This document shows, piece after piece, positions 1 to 7,382 of a DNA stretch of 64,000 nucleotides; the first letter of the stretch is position 1, and every line of letters starts with the position of its first letter. A model generated the notes under the pieces. That model ran no database searches and was not told where the DNA came from. It saw only the letters and a list, made by a program, of their open reading frames with translations. Origin of the DNA: DASTFP01 sp963816855 (lineage in GTDB: Bacteria; Verrucomicrobiota; Verrucomicrobiia; Chthoniobacterales; Terrimicrobiaceae); assembly GCA_963816855.1 (NCBI GenBank), contig CAWFMA010000029.1:1-64000 (forward strand), written 5' to 3'. Both the position numbers and the translations under genes were made by a program.

Positions 1-1
1 G

Positions 2-1209
2 GAGGCCGAGGGTACCATCCCGTGGATTGATTACCCCACGGCGATGGTTAACCACTATTATATTCTACTGCGTGGACAAAGACTTCGGAGCCTTCTTCAT
101 CAAGTTCTGCTCCTACTTTTCCTACACGGGCAAGCTCTGCATCACCGGGCACGAGTATCTCAACGGGCAACTGGCCCTGCGCGGCATACAATTCGAAGCG
201 CTCGACAACGGACTCTTGCGCTGTGGGGACCTGGGCGGCGGCGCGGCGCATCGTGGAGACTTTCGATGAAAAGAGATCGAGAGATTTTTCCGCAAGTGGC
301 TCTCCGTAATGCCGCAACCCTATCCAGCGGCAGACCGAAACGCCGGCTTTCGCTATCGGCTCTCGGTGTTGCAGGCGGAGTTTTCCCTCACTCAGATTTT
401 GGATCAGGTCGACTGTCGCCGGCGGCCGATGCAGGACGCGCATAGTTACCGAGGGGGTCATCCCTTCGCTGCACGTCTATTACAAAAACACGCACCTCAA
501 GCAGGTATCACAAGAGGGGCGGGCGCGGTGCGGGCCTGCGTAGCGAAACCACCATTAACAATAGCTACGACTTCGGCGTTGGGCGCTTCTGGGCAACCTG
601 CCCAAGTTGCGCAAGATCGGCTTTGCCGCCAACGGCCGCATGCTCGAGCTCGAGAAAGCCAGCCACGACTGCCGGATCGGCGCGCGGACATTCGCAGCCC
701 CGCAAAGCCCGGCAACCATTGAGGGCCAGCGCGCCAGCGCTCTACGTTTTGGCGACGCGCACGGTGCAGTGCCTCTTCGCCGTGCTTTTTCTGCTCTGCC
801 TCCAGCTCGAAGGCTTCCGCAACCGCCAACTACGGCCCTTACTTGCCCAGATGCTCGGGTTGGAAGAAAGCAACATCAGTTCGGGCCGCGTGAGTTACGA
901 GCTGCGCCGCCTGCCTCTGCACGGGCTCATTGAGCGCATGGAAGCCAATCATCGATACCGCTTGACTCCCGAGGGTCTGCGCACGCTGGTCTTCTATCAA
1001 CGCACTATGCCAGAACCGTCCGCCCGGCCCTCTCCGTTATCCCCAAAACCTCCCGCCGCCCGGACCTCCCAATGGTTCGCGCCTTCCATAAACTCCAATC
1101 AGAAATCGATGCTTATCTTCTCTTATCCAAAAGGCCGCCTGAGGAACTTGACTCAAATACACCGACTTCGCGCTCAATGGGCGGCGGCCTGCTCTGCCTT
1201 CTCATCTGA
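2..1209 (+). pseudogene. Decayed long hypothetical protein
   Basis: A single protein can be followed along the plus strand only by changing frame several times. Readable blocks include VNHYY followed by FYCVDKDFG, the stretch KLCITGHEYL, then RRIVETFDEKR, a block FRYRLSVLQAEFSLTQILDQV, then VIPSLHVYYKNTH, KLRKIGFAANGRM, and a C-terminal region with LEESNISSGRVSYELRRL and HRYRLTPEGLRT, which looks like a winged-helix DNA-binding fold. The last frame runs to a TGA at 1207-1209. The blocks keep the same order and strand, so this is one broken gene, not several small ones. I recall similar long proteins of unknown function recurring in soil bacterial genomes, possibly linked to mobile DNA, but I cannot name the family. 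The 5' end lies outside the window. Confidence 0.7.
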
Positions 1210-1212
1210 TTA

Positions 1213-1310
1213 AGCCGCTCGAGCATGTTGGTGGTCTTAAGGTGTTTGTGATGCTCCCGAGGCAGCCGGTAAAAGGTCAACGCTTTCCAAACGGGGACTT
1301 CGCCCATCAA
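1213..1310 (-). mobile_element. IS256-type transposase fragment
   Basis: About 30 residues read on the minus strand from 1310 contain YRLPREHHKHL and TTNMLERLNQ, the conserved C-terminal segment of IS256/Mutator-family transposases, which lies just after the catalytic region. The match stops abruptly after LERLNQ, where intact transposases continue with an arginine-rich segment. No terminal repeats or other part of the transposase is visible, so this is a relic. It sits between the end of the ymdB-like gene and the decayed gene on the left. Confidence 0.65.
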
Positions 1311-2095
1311 TCAGACGTCAAATCGTTCACCCTGGAGATGCGAAACGCTTTGCCACTTGCCTCATCGACATCGACGATTGCTCCGCAGAGCCGGACTTGT
1401 CCGGCAGCCACGGGAAAGTGACCGGGAAGGCCGTCGAGGAAGCGCTTGACGATTGGTCGGAAGTCGCGACCGAGGCAGGAGTCGTCGGGGCCGCACATCC
1501 CGACGTCGCAAATGAAAGCCGTTCCGCCCGGTAAGATTCGCTCGTCGGCGGTCTGCACGTGGGTGTGGGTGCCGAAGACCGCCGAGACCTTTCCGTCCAG
1601 CAACCGTCCCATGGCAATCTTTTCGCTCGTCGTTTCGGCGTGCATGTCCACGATGATTACCGGTGTTTCCTGACGCAGTCTTTCGACTTCGGCCTGAGCC
1701 GCGGGAAACGGATTGTCAAGAATCGGTTGCATGAACGTACGTCCCTGGAGGTTCACCACTGCCACTTTGCCCTTGGCGGTTTCCAAGACCAGGCTTCCCT
1801 CCCCAGGCGCCCCGAGGGGGTAGTTCAGCGGCCGCAGCAAGCGTGGCTCTGTGGAAATATATGTGGCCGTTTCCCTTTGATCCCATATATGGTCGCCCGT
1901 GGTAATCACGGCCACACCGCTCCGAAGAAGATCAATCGTAATCCTGCCCGTAATTCCGCGGCCCCCTGCGGCATTCTCGCCGTTGACGATCACGAAGTCC
2001 ACTCCGCGCTCCTTAAGGAACACGGGGACGGCTCTCATCACGGCGCTGCGTCCAGGCTCTCCGACGATGTCGCCCAGAAATAGAATGCGGATCAT
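1307..2095 (-). CDS. ymdB: YmdB-like metallophosphoesterase (TIGR00282 family)
   Basis: A 262-residue calcineurin-like phosphoesterase of the TIGR00282 family. The characterised Bacillus member hydrolyses cyclic nucleotides and controls multicellular behaviour; the role here is unknown. Metal-binding motifs are complete: GD near residue 8, NGEN at 38-41, GDH at 67-69, DMHAE near 150 and GTHTHVQ near 175. The middle motif is usually GNH; an aspartate replaces the asparagine here, which might change metal affinity but occurs in a motif with otherwise intact histidine. The start at 2095 gives the expected N-terminus (MIRILFLGDIVGEPG). It is divergent from the amidase gene, with only about 60 bp between starts, and its stop codon abuts the transposase scrap. 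Confidence 0.9.
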   Translation of the reverse strand: MIRILFLGDIVGEPGRSAVMRAVPVFLKERGVDFVIVNGENAAGGRGITGRITIDLLRSGVAVITTGDHIWDQRETATYISTEPRLLRPLNYPLGAPGEGSLVLETAKGKVAVVNLQGRTFMQPILDNPFPAAQAEVERLRQETPVIIVDMHAETTSEKIAMGRLLDGKVSAVFGTHTHVQTADERILPGGTAFICDVGMCGPDDSCLGRDFRPIVKRFLDGLPGHFPVAAGQVRLCGAIVDVDEASGKAFRISRVNDLTSD

Positions 2096-2156
2096 TCGTC
2101 GTTTCTATCGAAATCTCGGAGCTGCACAGTGCAAAAATTCCAAAGCGTCCAAAGCA

Positions 2157-3362
2157 ATGTGGGCTGCCGTCGCGCTCCTGGCAATCACTGCGCCGGTTGA
2201 AGCTCTGCTTAGTCCGCTGGCACCTCCCCCGAATTGGTCGAATCTGGACGCCTTCCAGGAAACCATCACTCGGGACGATTTCATCTCCCTGCTCGACAAA
2301 ATATATGCGCCAGCCGGCGCCTGGCGGGAAACGATCGTCGTGGAGGATCAGAACGCCGTCATCACAACCGGGCCGGGGGAATCTCCGTTTCTTTTGCGGT
2401 TTGCGGCTTCGCGGGCGACGGCAAGATCGGTTCCAAGATATTGGAGAACCCGAGCGCAGCTCCCTGCCGAGGAGCCTGGCAAGCCGCTCTCCGGCCTGAA
2501 GATTGCGCTCGATCCGGGCCATATCGGCGGTTATTGGGCGAAAATGGAGGAGCGGTGGTTTCAAATCGGCGACTCCCTGCCGGTCACCGAGGGCGACATG
2601 ACACTGATCGTGGCCAAATTGCTGGCGCCACGCCTGGAGGGCCTTGGCGCGGAGGTATTTTTGACGCGCCGCAGACCGGCTCCCTCCACTTCCCTGAGCC
2701 CAAGCCAGCTCGAAAAGACGGCGGCTGCCTCTCTCGCCGAAAAGGGAGCGATCGCGGATGAACAGGCCGTCCAGAAGGAAAGCGAACGGCTGTTCTACCG
2801 GGTGGCCGAAATCCGTCAGCGCGCCAAACGAATCAATGAATCGATTCGGCCGGACGTTGTGATTTGCCTTCATTTCAACGCCGAGCCGTGGGGCGATGCG
2901 ACGAATCCTCAACTGGTCGATCAAAACCATCTTCATTTCCTGATCGCCGGCGCGTTGAACAGAGAGGAGCTTGAATACGAAGATCAACGCTATGACATGC
3001 TTGTTAAACTCCTTAATCGGTCCTTCGTCGAAGAACTTGCGCTGACGGACGTTATCTCCCGGAAGATGGCCACCGCCACCGGATTGCCACCATATTTCTA
3101 TCGCACCACCGAAGCGACCCGGGTCGTCTCCAACCCTTACATTTGGGCGCGCAACCTGCTCGCCAATCGGCTCTTCGCCTGCCCGGTTATTTACGTCGAG
3201 CCCTACGTCATGAACAGCCATCTGGTTTTCGCCCGCATTCAGGCCGGCAACTACGAGGGCCTCCGCGAGGTTGGCGGGATCATGCGCAAAAGCATTTATC
3301 GCGAATATGCCGACGCGGTTGCAGACGGCATCATAACGTATTATTCAAGGCGGTCCCTGTGA
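2157..3362 (+). CDS. N-acetylmuramoyl-L-alanine amidase (Amidase_3)
   Basis: A zinc-dependent amidase of the AmiA/B/C-CwlM type, which cleaves the bond between N-acetylmuramic acid and the stem peptide of peptidoglycan. The ATG at 2157 gives 401 residues with a hydrophobic N-terminus ending in PVEA, a probable signal peptide. The Amidase_3 domain starts around residue 110: the first zinc ligand is in DPGHIGG (about 121), the glutamate ligand in VTEGDM (about 144), and the second histidine in CLHFNAEP (about 239). A possible catalytic glutamate is in YVEPYVM near the C-terminus. An in-frame ATG at 2085 would add 24 basic residues but would overlap the divergent gene start. The stop codon overlaps the GTG of parA, so the two are probably co-translated. 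Confidence 0.85.
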   Translation: MWAAVALLAITAPVEALLSPLAPPPNWSNLDAFQETITRDDFISLLDKIYAPAGAWRETIVVEDQNAVITTGPGESPFLLRFAASRATARSVPRYWRTRAQLPAEEPGKPLSGLKIALDPGHIGGYWAKMEERWFQIGDSLPVTEGDMTLIVAKLLAPRLEGLGAEVFLTRRRPAPSTSLSPSQLEKTAAASLAEKGAIADEQAVQKESERLFYRVAEIRQRAKRINESIRPDVVICLHFNAEPWGDATNPQLVDQNHLHFLIAGALNREELEYEDQRYDMLVKLLNRSFVEELALTDVISRKMATATGLPPYFYRTTEATRVVSNPYIWARNLLANRLFACPVIYVEPYVMNSHLVFARIQAGNYEGLREVGGIMRKSIYREYADAVADGIITYYSRRSL

Positions 3363-4162
3363 AAATTATTGCCGTCGCCAACCAGAAGGGCGGAGTCGGG
3401 AAAACAACGACCTCAGTGAACCTGTCCGCCGCGCTTTCCGAGCACGGATCGCGCGTTCTGCTGGCTGACCTCGACCCTCAGGGAAATGCGACCAGCGCGC
3501 TTGCGTTGGGCGAAGCGGCGGCGCAAAGCCTTTATCAGGCCATGATCGGAGCACGCCCCGCGCAGGAACTTGTTGTCCCCACACGCTTCCCGAATCTTTT
3601 CGCGATTCCGGCGGATCTCGACATGGCCGGCGCCGAAGTCGAAGTCGCGCGCATGGACGAGCATATGCTTCAACTGCGGCGCATCCTGGAGCCGCTTAGA
3701 ACGCGAGGCGAATTCGAGTTCATGTTCCTGGACTGCCCGCCCTCGCTGGGAATCCTGATGTCCAACGCCCTCGCGGCGGCCGACGAGGTCCTCATACCTA
3801 TTCAATGCGAGTACTACGCCTTGGAAGGGCTCGGGCTATTAATGCAAGTAACCGACCAGATACGGGCGTGTGGCGCAAACCCGGGCTTGTCCATCTGCGG
3901 CCTGCTGATGACCATGTTCGACAATCGGACGAACCTCAACCCGGCGGTAGTCAAGGAGGTGCGAAATCACTTTCAGGAGGTTGTCTTCGAAACGGTGATC
4001 CCGCGGACGATCCGGTTCGGCGAAGCGCCGAGCCACGCCCGGACGATTCTTGAGCATGACCCGTCCGGCCCCGGCGCGGCTGCCTATCGTGCCCTGGCGC
4101 TCGAATTCCTGGAGCGGCAAAAGAAAGGCCTCTCCTTTGTCAGCGCAGCGGCCAGCGGCTGA
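3359..4162 (+). CDS. parA: ParA/Soj-family chromosome-partitioning ATPase
   Basis: A 267-residue ParA/Soj ATPase. The deviant Walker A motif KGGVGKTT is at residues 10-17, followed by DLDPQGN (switch region) and FMFLDCPPSLGIL (Walker B). In the family these dimerise on ATP, bind DNA non-specifically and segregate origins together with ParB bound to parS. I chose the GTG at 3359 because it overlaps the preceding stop as GTGA and places the P-loop at the usual distance from the N-terminus; upstream sequence in this frame lies inside the amidase gene. No parB follows: the next recognisable gene is rfbB. ParB must be elsewhere, or this ParA positions some other cargo. Confidence 0.88.
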   Translation: MKIIAVANQKGGVGKTTTSVNLSAALSEHGSRVLLADLDPQGNATSALALGEAAAQSLYQAMIGARPAQELVVPTRFPNLFAIPADLDMAGAEVEVARMDEHMLQLRRILEPLRTRGEFEFMFLDCPPSLGILMSNALAAADEVLIPIQCEYYALEGLGLLMQVTDQIRACGANPGLSICGLLMTMFDNRTNLNPAVVKEVRNHFQEVVFETVIPRTIRFGEAPSHARTILEHDPSGPGAAAYRALALEFLERQKKGLSFVSAAASG

Positions 4163-4224
4163 AAAGAGCGCCAAACCTGCAGGCCAGGGAAGAGCAGGGA
4201 AAGGCTCTGCGCTATGGCCTGAAG

Positions 4225-4332
4225 ATGGCTGCAACTGAACCGGAACGACCCGAGGCGGCGCCTGTTGATTCTCGCACGGAGGAGGATTTCTTCCTTTGGG
4301 CCGGGGCAAGACGCTACGGCTTGAAATTTTGA
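4225..4332 (+). CDS. Possible small protein with repeated RYGLK motif
   Basis: A 35-codon reading frame between parA and rfbB, starting at ATG 4225 and ending in FFLWAGARRYGLKF. The same frame remains open upstream of the ATG and there reads ALRYGLKM, so the motif RYGLK occurs twice about 40 codons apart. The two copies use different synonymous codons (tat/tac, ctg/ttg, aag/aaa), which is what selection on a peptide would leave rather than a recent DNA duplication. No clear Shine-Dalgarno site is visible, and the true start could be upstream at a non-standard codon or after a frameshift. Function unknown. Confidence 0.3.
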   Translation: MAATEPERPEAAPVDSRTEEDFFLWAGARRYGLKF

Positions 4333-4427
4333 AAGGCTGTGAGCTTCCGCCGTGACTCGCCCGCGCAAGCCCGGGCGACCCAACTTCCTGATTGCGGGCC
4401 AGGTTTTCAGCATGTTAGCTACGGCGG

Positions 4428-5408
4428 ATGCGGATTCTGGTAACTGGCGGCTGCGGCTTCATCGGCAGCAATTTTGTGCGGTTGGCGCTGAGAGACTCTC
4501 AGGAGCAGATCACCAACATCGATGCGCTCACTTACGCGGGGAATCCCGCAAATCTCTCAGGCGTTCGGGAGCGGTTTGGGGACCGCTATGAATTCTTTCA
4601 GGCCGACATCGCCGACCGCGAGGCCATGGAGGCTATTCTGTCCAAGGCGCAATTCGATTCCATCGTGAACTTCGCCGCGGAGTCTCACGTCGACCGCAGC
4701 ATCTCGGAGCCCGGCAATTTCATTCATACCAACGTCGGCGGCACCGAGGTGCTTCTCGAGGCGGCTCGCAAGCATCAGGTCAAGCGTTTCGTTCAGGTCT
4801 CGACCGATGAAGTCTACGGTTCGCTGGGGCCCACCGGACGTTTTACCGAAGAGTCGCCGCTCGATCCGAGCTCGCCATATTCCGCCAGCAAGGCCTCCGC
4901 AGATTTGCTCGCTCTCGCGGCGCACAAAACGTTTGGCCAGGAAGTCGTGATTACTCGATGCTCGAACAATTACGGGCCGCTTCAGTTTCCGGAGAAGCTA
5001 ATTCCGTTGATGATCACCAACGCGCTGGCGGATAAAAAGTTGCCCGTCTACGGAGACGGACTGAACGTCCGCGATTGGATCCACGTTGAAGACCACTGCC
5101 GCGCGATCCTGGCCGTGCTCCGCAACGGACGTCCAGGCGAAGTCTACAACATCGGCGCAGACGCCGAGTTGCAAAATATCGCCGTCGTCGAACTGATCCT
5201 CGAGACGCTTGGCAAGCCTCATGAATTGATCGGATATGTCACCGACCGGCTAGGCCACGACCGTCGCTACGCCATCGATTCGGCAAAGGTACGGTCCGAA
5301 CTCGGCTGGAAACCGCAGCAGACCCCGCGCGAAGGAATAGTGGAAACAGTCAGATGGTATCTCGAAAATCGCGAGTGGTGGGAGCCGCTCCTCAGCCGCG
5401 GGAAATAA
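4428..5408 (+). CDS. rfbB: dTDP-glucose 4,6-dehydratase
   Basis: A 326-residue extended short-chain dehydrogenase matching RfbB/RmlB, which converts dTDP-glucose to dTDP-4-keto-6-deoxyglucose in the pathway to dTDP-rhamnose for O-antigen or other surface glycans. The NAD-binding TGGCGFIG is at residues 6-13, the DALTYAGN signature follows, the catalytic STDEVYG is near 125 and YSASK near 151. GYVTDRLGHDRRYAID near the C-terminus is typical of the family. None of the other rml genes (A, C, D) is nearby. It is slightly shorter than the common 340-360 residues but has no visible gap. Confidence 0.93.
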   Translation: MRILVTGGCGFIGSNFVRLALRDSQEQITNIDALTYAGNPANLSGVRERFGDRYEFFQADIADREAMEAILSKAQFDSIVNFAAESHVDRSISEPGNFIHTNVGGTEVLLEAARKHQVKRFVQVSTDEVYGSLGPTGRFTEESPLDPSSPYSASKASADLLALAAHKTFGQEVVITRCSNNYGPLQFPEKLIPLMITNALADKKLPVYGDGLNVRDWIHVEDHCRAILAVLRNGRPGEVYNIGADAELQNIAVVELILETLGKPHELIGYVTDRLGHDRRYAIDSAKVRSELGWKPQQTPREGIVETVRWYLENREWWEPLLSRGK

Positions 5409-5541
5409 ACGCGCTGGAAACTCCGCGCAACTGACAATTATTCAAGCGCGTGCCAAATCAAAAAGCGAAAATCGCCGAGAGACTTTGCAGTTCGAGCCCG
5501 GCGAATTTTCGAAAAAATCGGCCGATTTTCCGGATCAGCAT

Positions 5542-6108
5542 ATGGACGACGTTCTTGATCTTTTTCGCCGGACCGGAGCCCTTTTGAACGGCCACTTTAT
5601 TCTTCGCTCGGGCTTGCATAGCCGGCAGTTCTTTCAGTGCGCGCTGTTGCTGCAGGATGCCGCCATTGCCGCGCAGGTCTGCGGGCGCCTTGCCACCAAG
5701 CTCGAACCCTACCCTGCGACGACTGTCATCTCGCCGGCCGTCGGCGGGATCATCGTCGGCCAGGAGGTGGCCCGCCATCTGGGGAAAAGGCATATTTTCG
5801 CGGAGAAGGATGGTTCGGGCCGCCTGGTCCTCCGTCGAGGCTTTGTCATTGGTTCCGGAGAGAGATTCCTCGTTGCCGAAGACGTGGTCACGAGGGGTGG
5901 ACGGTTGCAAGAGACGATCCAGATCGTTCGAGACGAAGGAGGAATAGTGGCGGCAGCGGGAGCTATCGTCGACCGAAGCGGCGGCTCGCTGCCGGATTTC
6001 GGCTGTCCTTTTGTCTCCCTTGTGCAAATGGATGTGGAAACGTTCGCGGCGGAAAGCCTTCCGCCCGATCTCGCGGCGACTCCAGCCGTCAAACCCGGCA
6101 GCAAATAG
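5542..6108 (+). CDS. pyrE: Orotate phosphoribosyltransferase
   Basis: PyrE transfers ribose-5-phosphate from PRPP to orotate to give OMP in pyrimidine synthesis. The protein has 188 residues from ATG 5542. It shows the substrate-binding opening GHFILRSGLHS, a TVISPAVGGIIVGQEVAR segment and the PRPP-binding motif FLVAEDVVTRGG near residues 108-119. An upstream in-frame TTG at 5485 would add 19 residues without improving the match to the family, so I prefer the ATG; neither has a strong ribosome-binding site. It is followed by the convergent efflux adaptor gene. Confidence 0.9.
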   Translation: MDDVLDLFRRTGALLNGHFILRSGLHSRQFFQCALLLQDAAIAAQVCGRLATKLEPYPATTVISPAVGGIIVGQEVARHLGKRHIFAEKDGSGRLVLRRGFVIGSGERFLVAEDVVTRGGRLQETIQIVRDEGGIVAAAGAIVDRSGGSLPDFGCPFVSLVQMDVETFAAESLPPDLAATPAVKPGSK

Positions 6109-6189
6109 CCGGCGCGCGCTCGAAATCCGCGTGAGACTCTGCGCGCGAAACGACGGCCAGCGTCCGGAAACTCCGAGAATCCCCCGTCC

Positions 6190-7047
6190 CTATCCGCCCT
6201 CCACGGCGACCGAGACGGTCTGCCCGATCCGCAACGGAACCGGCGGCGTTCCGGTCACGCGGATCCGAACGGGAAAGCGATTTGGAAGCCGGACCCAGTC
6301 TATGGTCTGGCTTACCGCGGGCAGCAAATCAACCGTCGAGCCATCCTGGAGAAAGACGCCCCACGCCACGCTGACGACCTCCCCGGGGAATGGCTCGAAG
6401 TCATGACCCATCAAGGTCATCCTCGCCTTGGCGCCCTCGCGAATGTGTGCAAGCTGGGTCTCCTTGAAATAGGCCGCGATCCAAAAGGAGCTTGAATCCA
6501 CCAGGGCCAGCAACTGTTGCCCCTCGTTGACATAGGTCCCTGCGCTGGTGTTGACGTTGGTAAGATAGCCATCAACCGGGGCAAAGACCTTGGTGTAACC
6601 GAGGTTGAGATTGGCGCTCTGCAAGGTGGCTTGCGCGGCGGCAGTATCCGCGACGGCTGCGGCGTAATTGTCCTGCGCGTTCTGCACGTCCCTGAGATCA
6701 TTTGTCTTGGTCTCGTAGAGCGACATCTGGCGGGCGAGTTCTTGCTGCGCCTCGATTTCTGCCGCCTGGGCCTGCTTGAGTTTGGCCGCCGCGTTGCTCA
6801 CTGCCGCCTCAAAGGTTGCCGGGTCGATTTCAAAAAGCAGATCACCCTTCTTGACCGCCTGGTTGTCCTGGATGGGAATTTGAATGATCGGCCCGGCCAC
6901 GCGCGGCGCGATGCCCACGATATTCGCCCGAACCTGACCGTCCCGCGTCCACGGCTTCGTGGAGTATCGCCAATACAGGACGTAACTGGCAATCGCGGCG
7001 AGAGCGACCATCGCCCACGTAATGAGGTGAGGGCGCGAAATCTTCAC
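6190..7047 (-). CDS. HlyD/AaeA-type efflux adaptor
   Basis: A periplasmic membrane-fusion protein of the HlyD/EmrA/AaeA group, 285 residues from the GTG at 7047. One N-terminal membrane segment (ITWAMVALAAIASYVLYW) is followed by a split biotinyl-lipoyl domain (VAGPIIQIPIQDNQAVKKGD and later APVDGYLTNVNTSAGTYV), an alpha-helical hairpin rich in Ala/Gln and a beta-barrel. It bridges an inner-membrane pump and an outer-membrane channel. Its start overlaps the DUF1656 gene stop by 4 bp, and the FUSC pump gene is divergent just upstream, giving an AaeX-AaeA/AaeB-like set for efflux of aromatic acids or similar compounds. The exact substrate cannot be told. Confidence 0.85.
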   Translation of the reverse strand: MKISRPHLITWAMVALAAIASYVLYWRYSTKPWTRDGQVRANIVGIAPRVAGPIIQIPIQDNQAVKKGDLLFEIDPATFEAAVSNAAAKLKQAQAAEIEAQQELARQMSLYETKTNDLRDVQNAQDNYAAAVADTAAAQATLQSANLNLGYTKVFAPVDGYLTNVNTSAGTYVNEGQQLLALVDSSSFWIAAYFKETQLAHIREGAKARMTLMGHDFEPFPGEVVSVAWGVFLQDGSTVDLLPAVSQTIDWVRLPNRFPVRIRVTGTPPVPLRIGQTVSVAVEGG

Positions 7048-7265
7048 GGGGCAAGGAGGAGGCCGGCTACCGAGCCGAGGAAAACAGCCAAGGCGACAAA
7101 AAACAGCGGAAGATGCCAAATTCCGCGCGTCCAGCCAAGCTTCTCCATGACGCTCACCGCGATCCACGCTGCCAGAAACCCAATGGTTCCAATCCCCATC
7201 CCCCAGGGCAACAGAAAATCGCCGAGGCGCAACTCGGGAGTCCTCAGCAGCGTTAGAAGGTCCAC
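7044..7265 (-). CDS. DUF1656/AaeX-like small membrane protein
   Basis: A 73-residue protein with two predicted membrane helices (MGIGTIGFLAAWIAVSVM and the C-terminal FFVALAVFLGSVAGLLLA) separated by a WTRGIWHLPLF segment, resembling the DUF1656/YtcA/AaeX family found beside FUSC-HlyD efflux pumps. I chose the GTG at 7265; a TTG at 7301 would add a basic 12-residue leader. Its stop overlaps the GTG of the adaptor gene by 4 bp, implying translational coupling. The role of the family is unproven; it is presumed to be an accessory part of the pump. Confidence 0.68.
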   Translation of the reverse strand: MDLLTLLRTPELRLGDFLLPWGMGIGTIGFLAAWIAVSVMEKLGWTRGIWHLPLFFVALAVFLGSVAGLLLAP

Positions 7266-7382
7266 GGACCGACTACTTTCATGTCTTCGCCGTCGAATCA
7301 AGCCGCCATCGGCGCACCTATCCGATCAAGCCGCTCCCATTTTCTTGAAACATGCCCCTGGCGAAGGCGAGACTGCCCGCCA

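Noticed and set aside
2013..3221. Long minus-strand frame of 402 codons opposite the amidase gene
   Set aside because: It is the antisense shadow of a well-conserved amidase; composition lacks hydrophobic core patterns.
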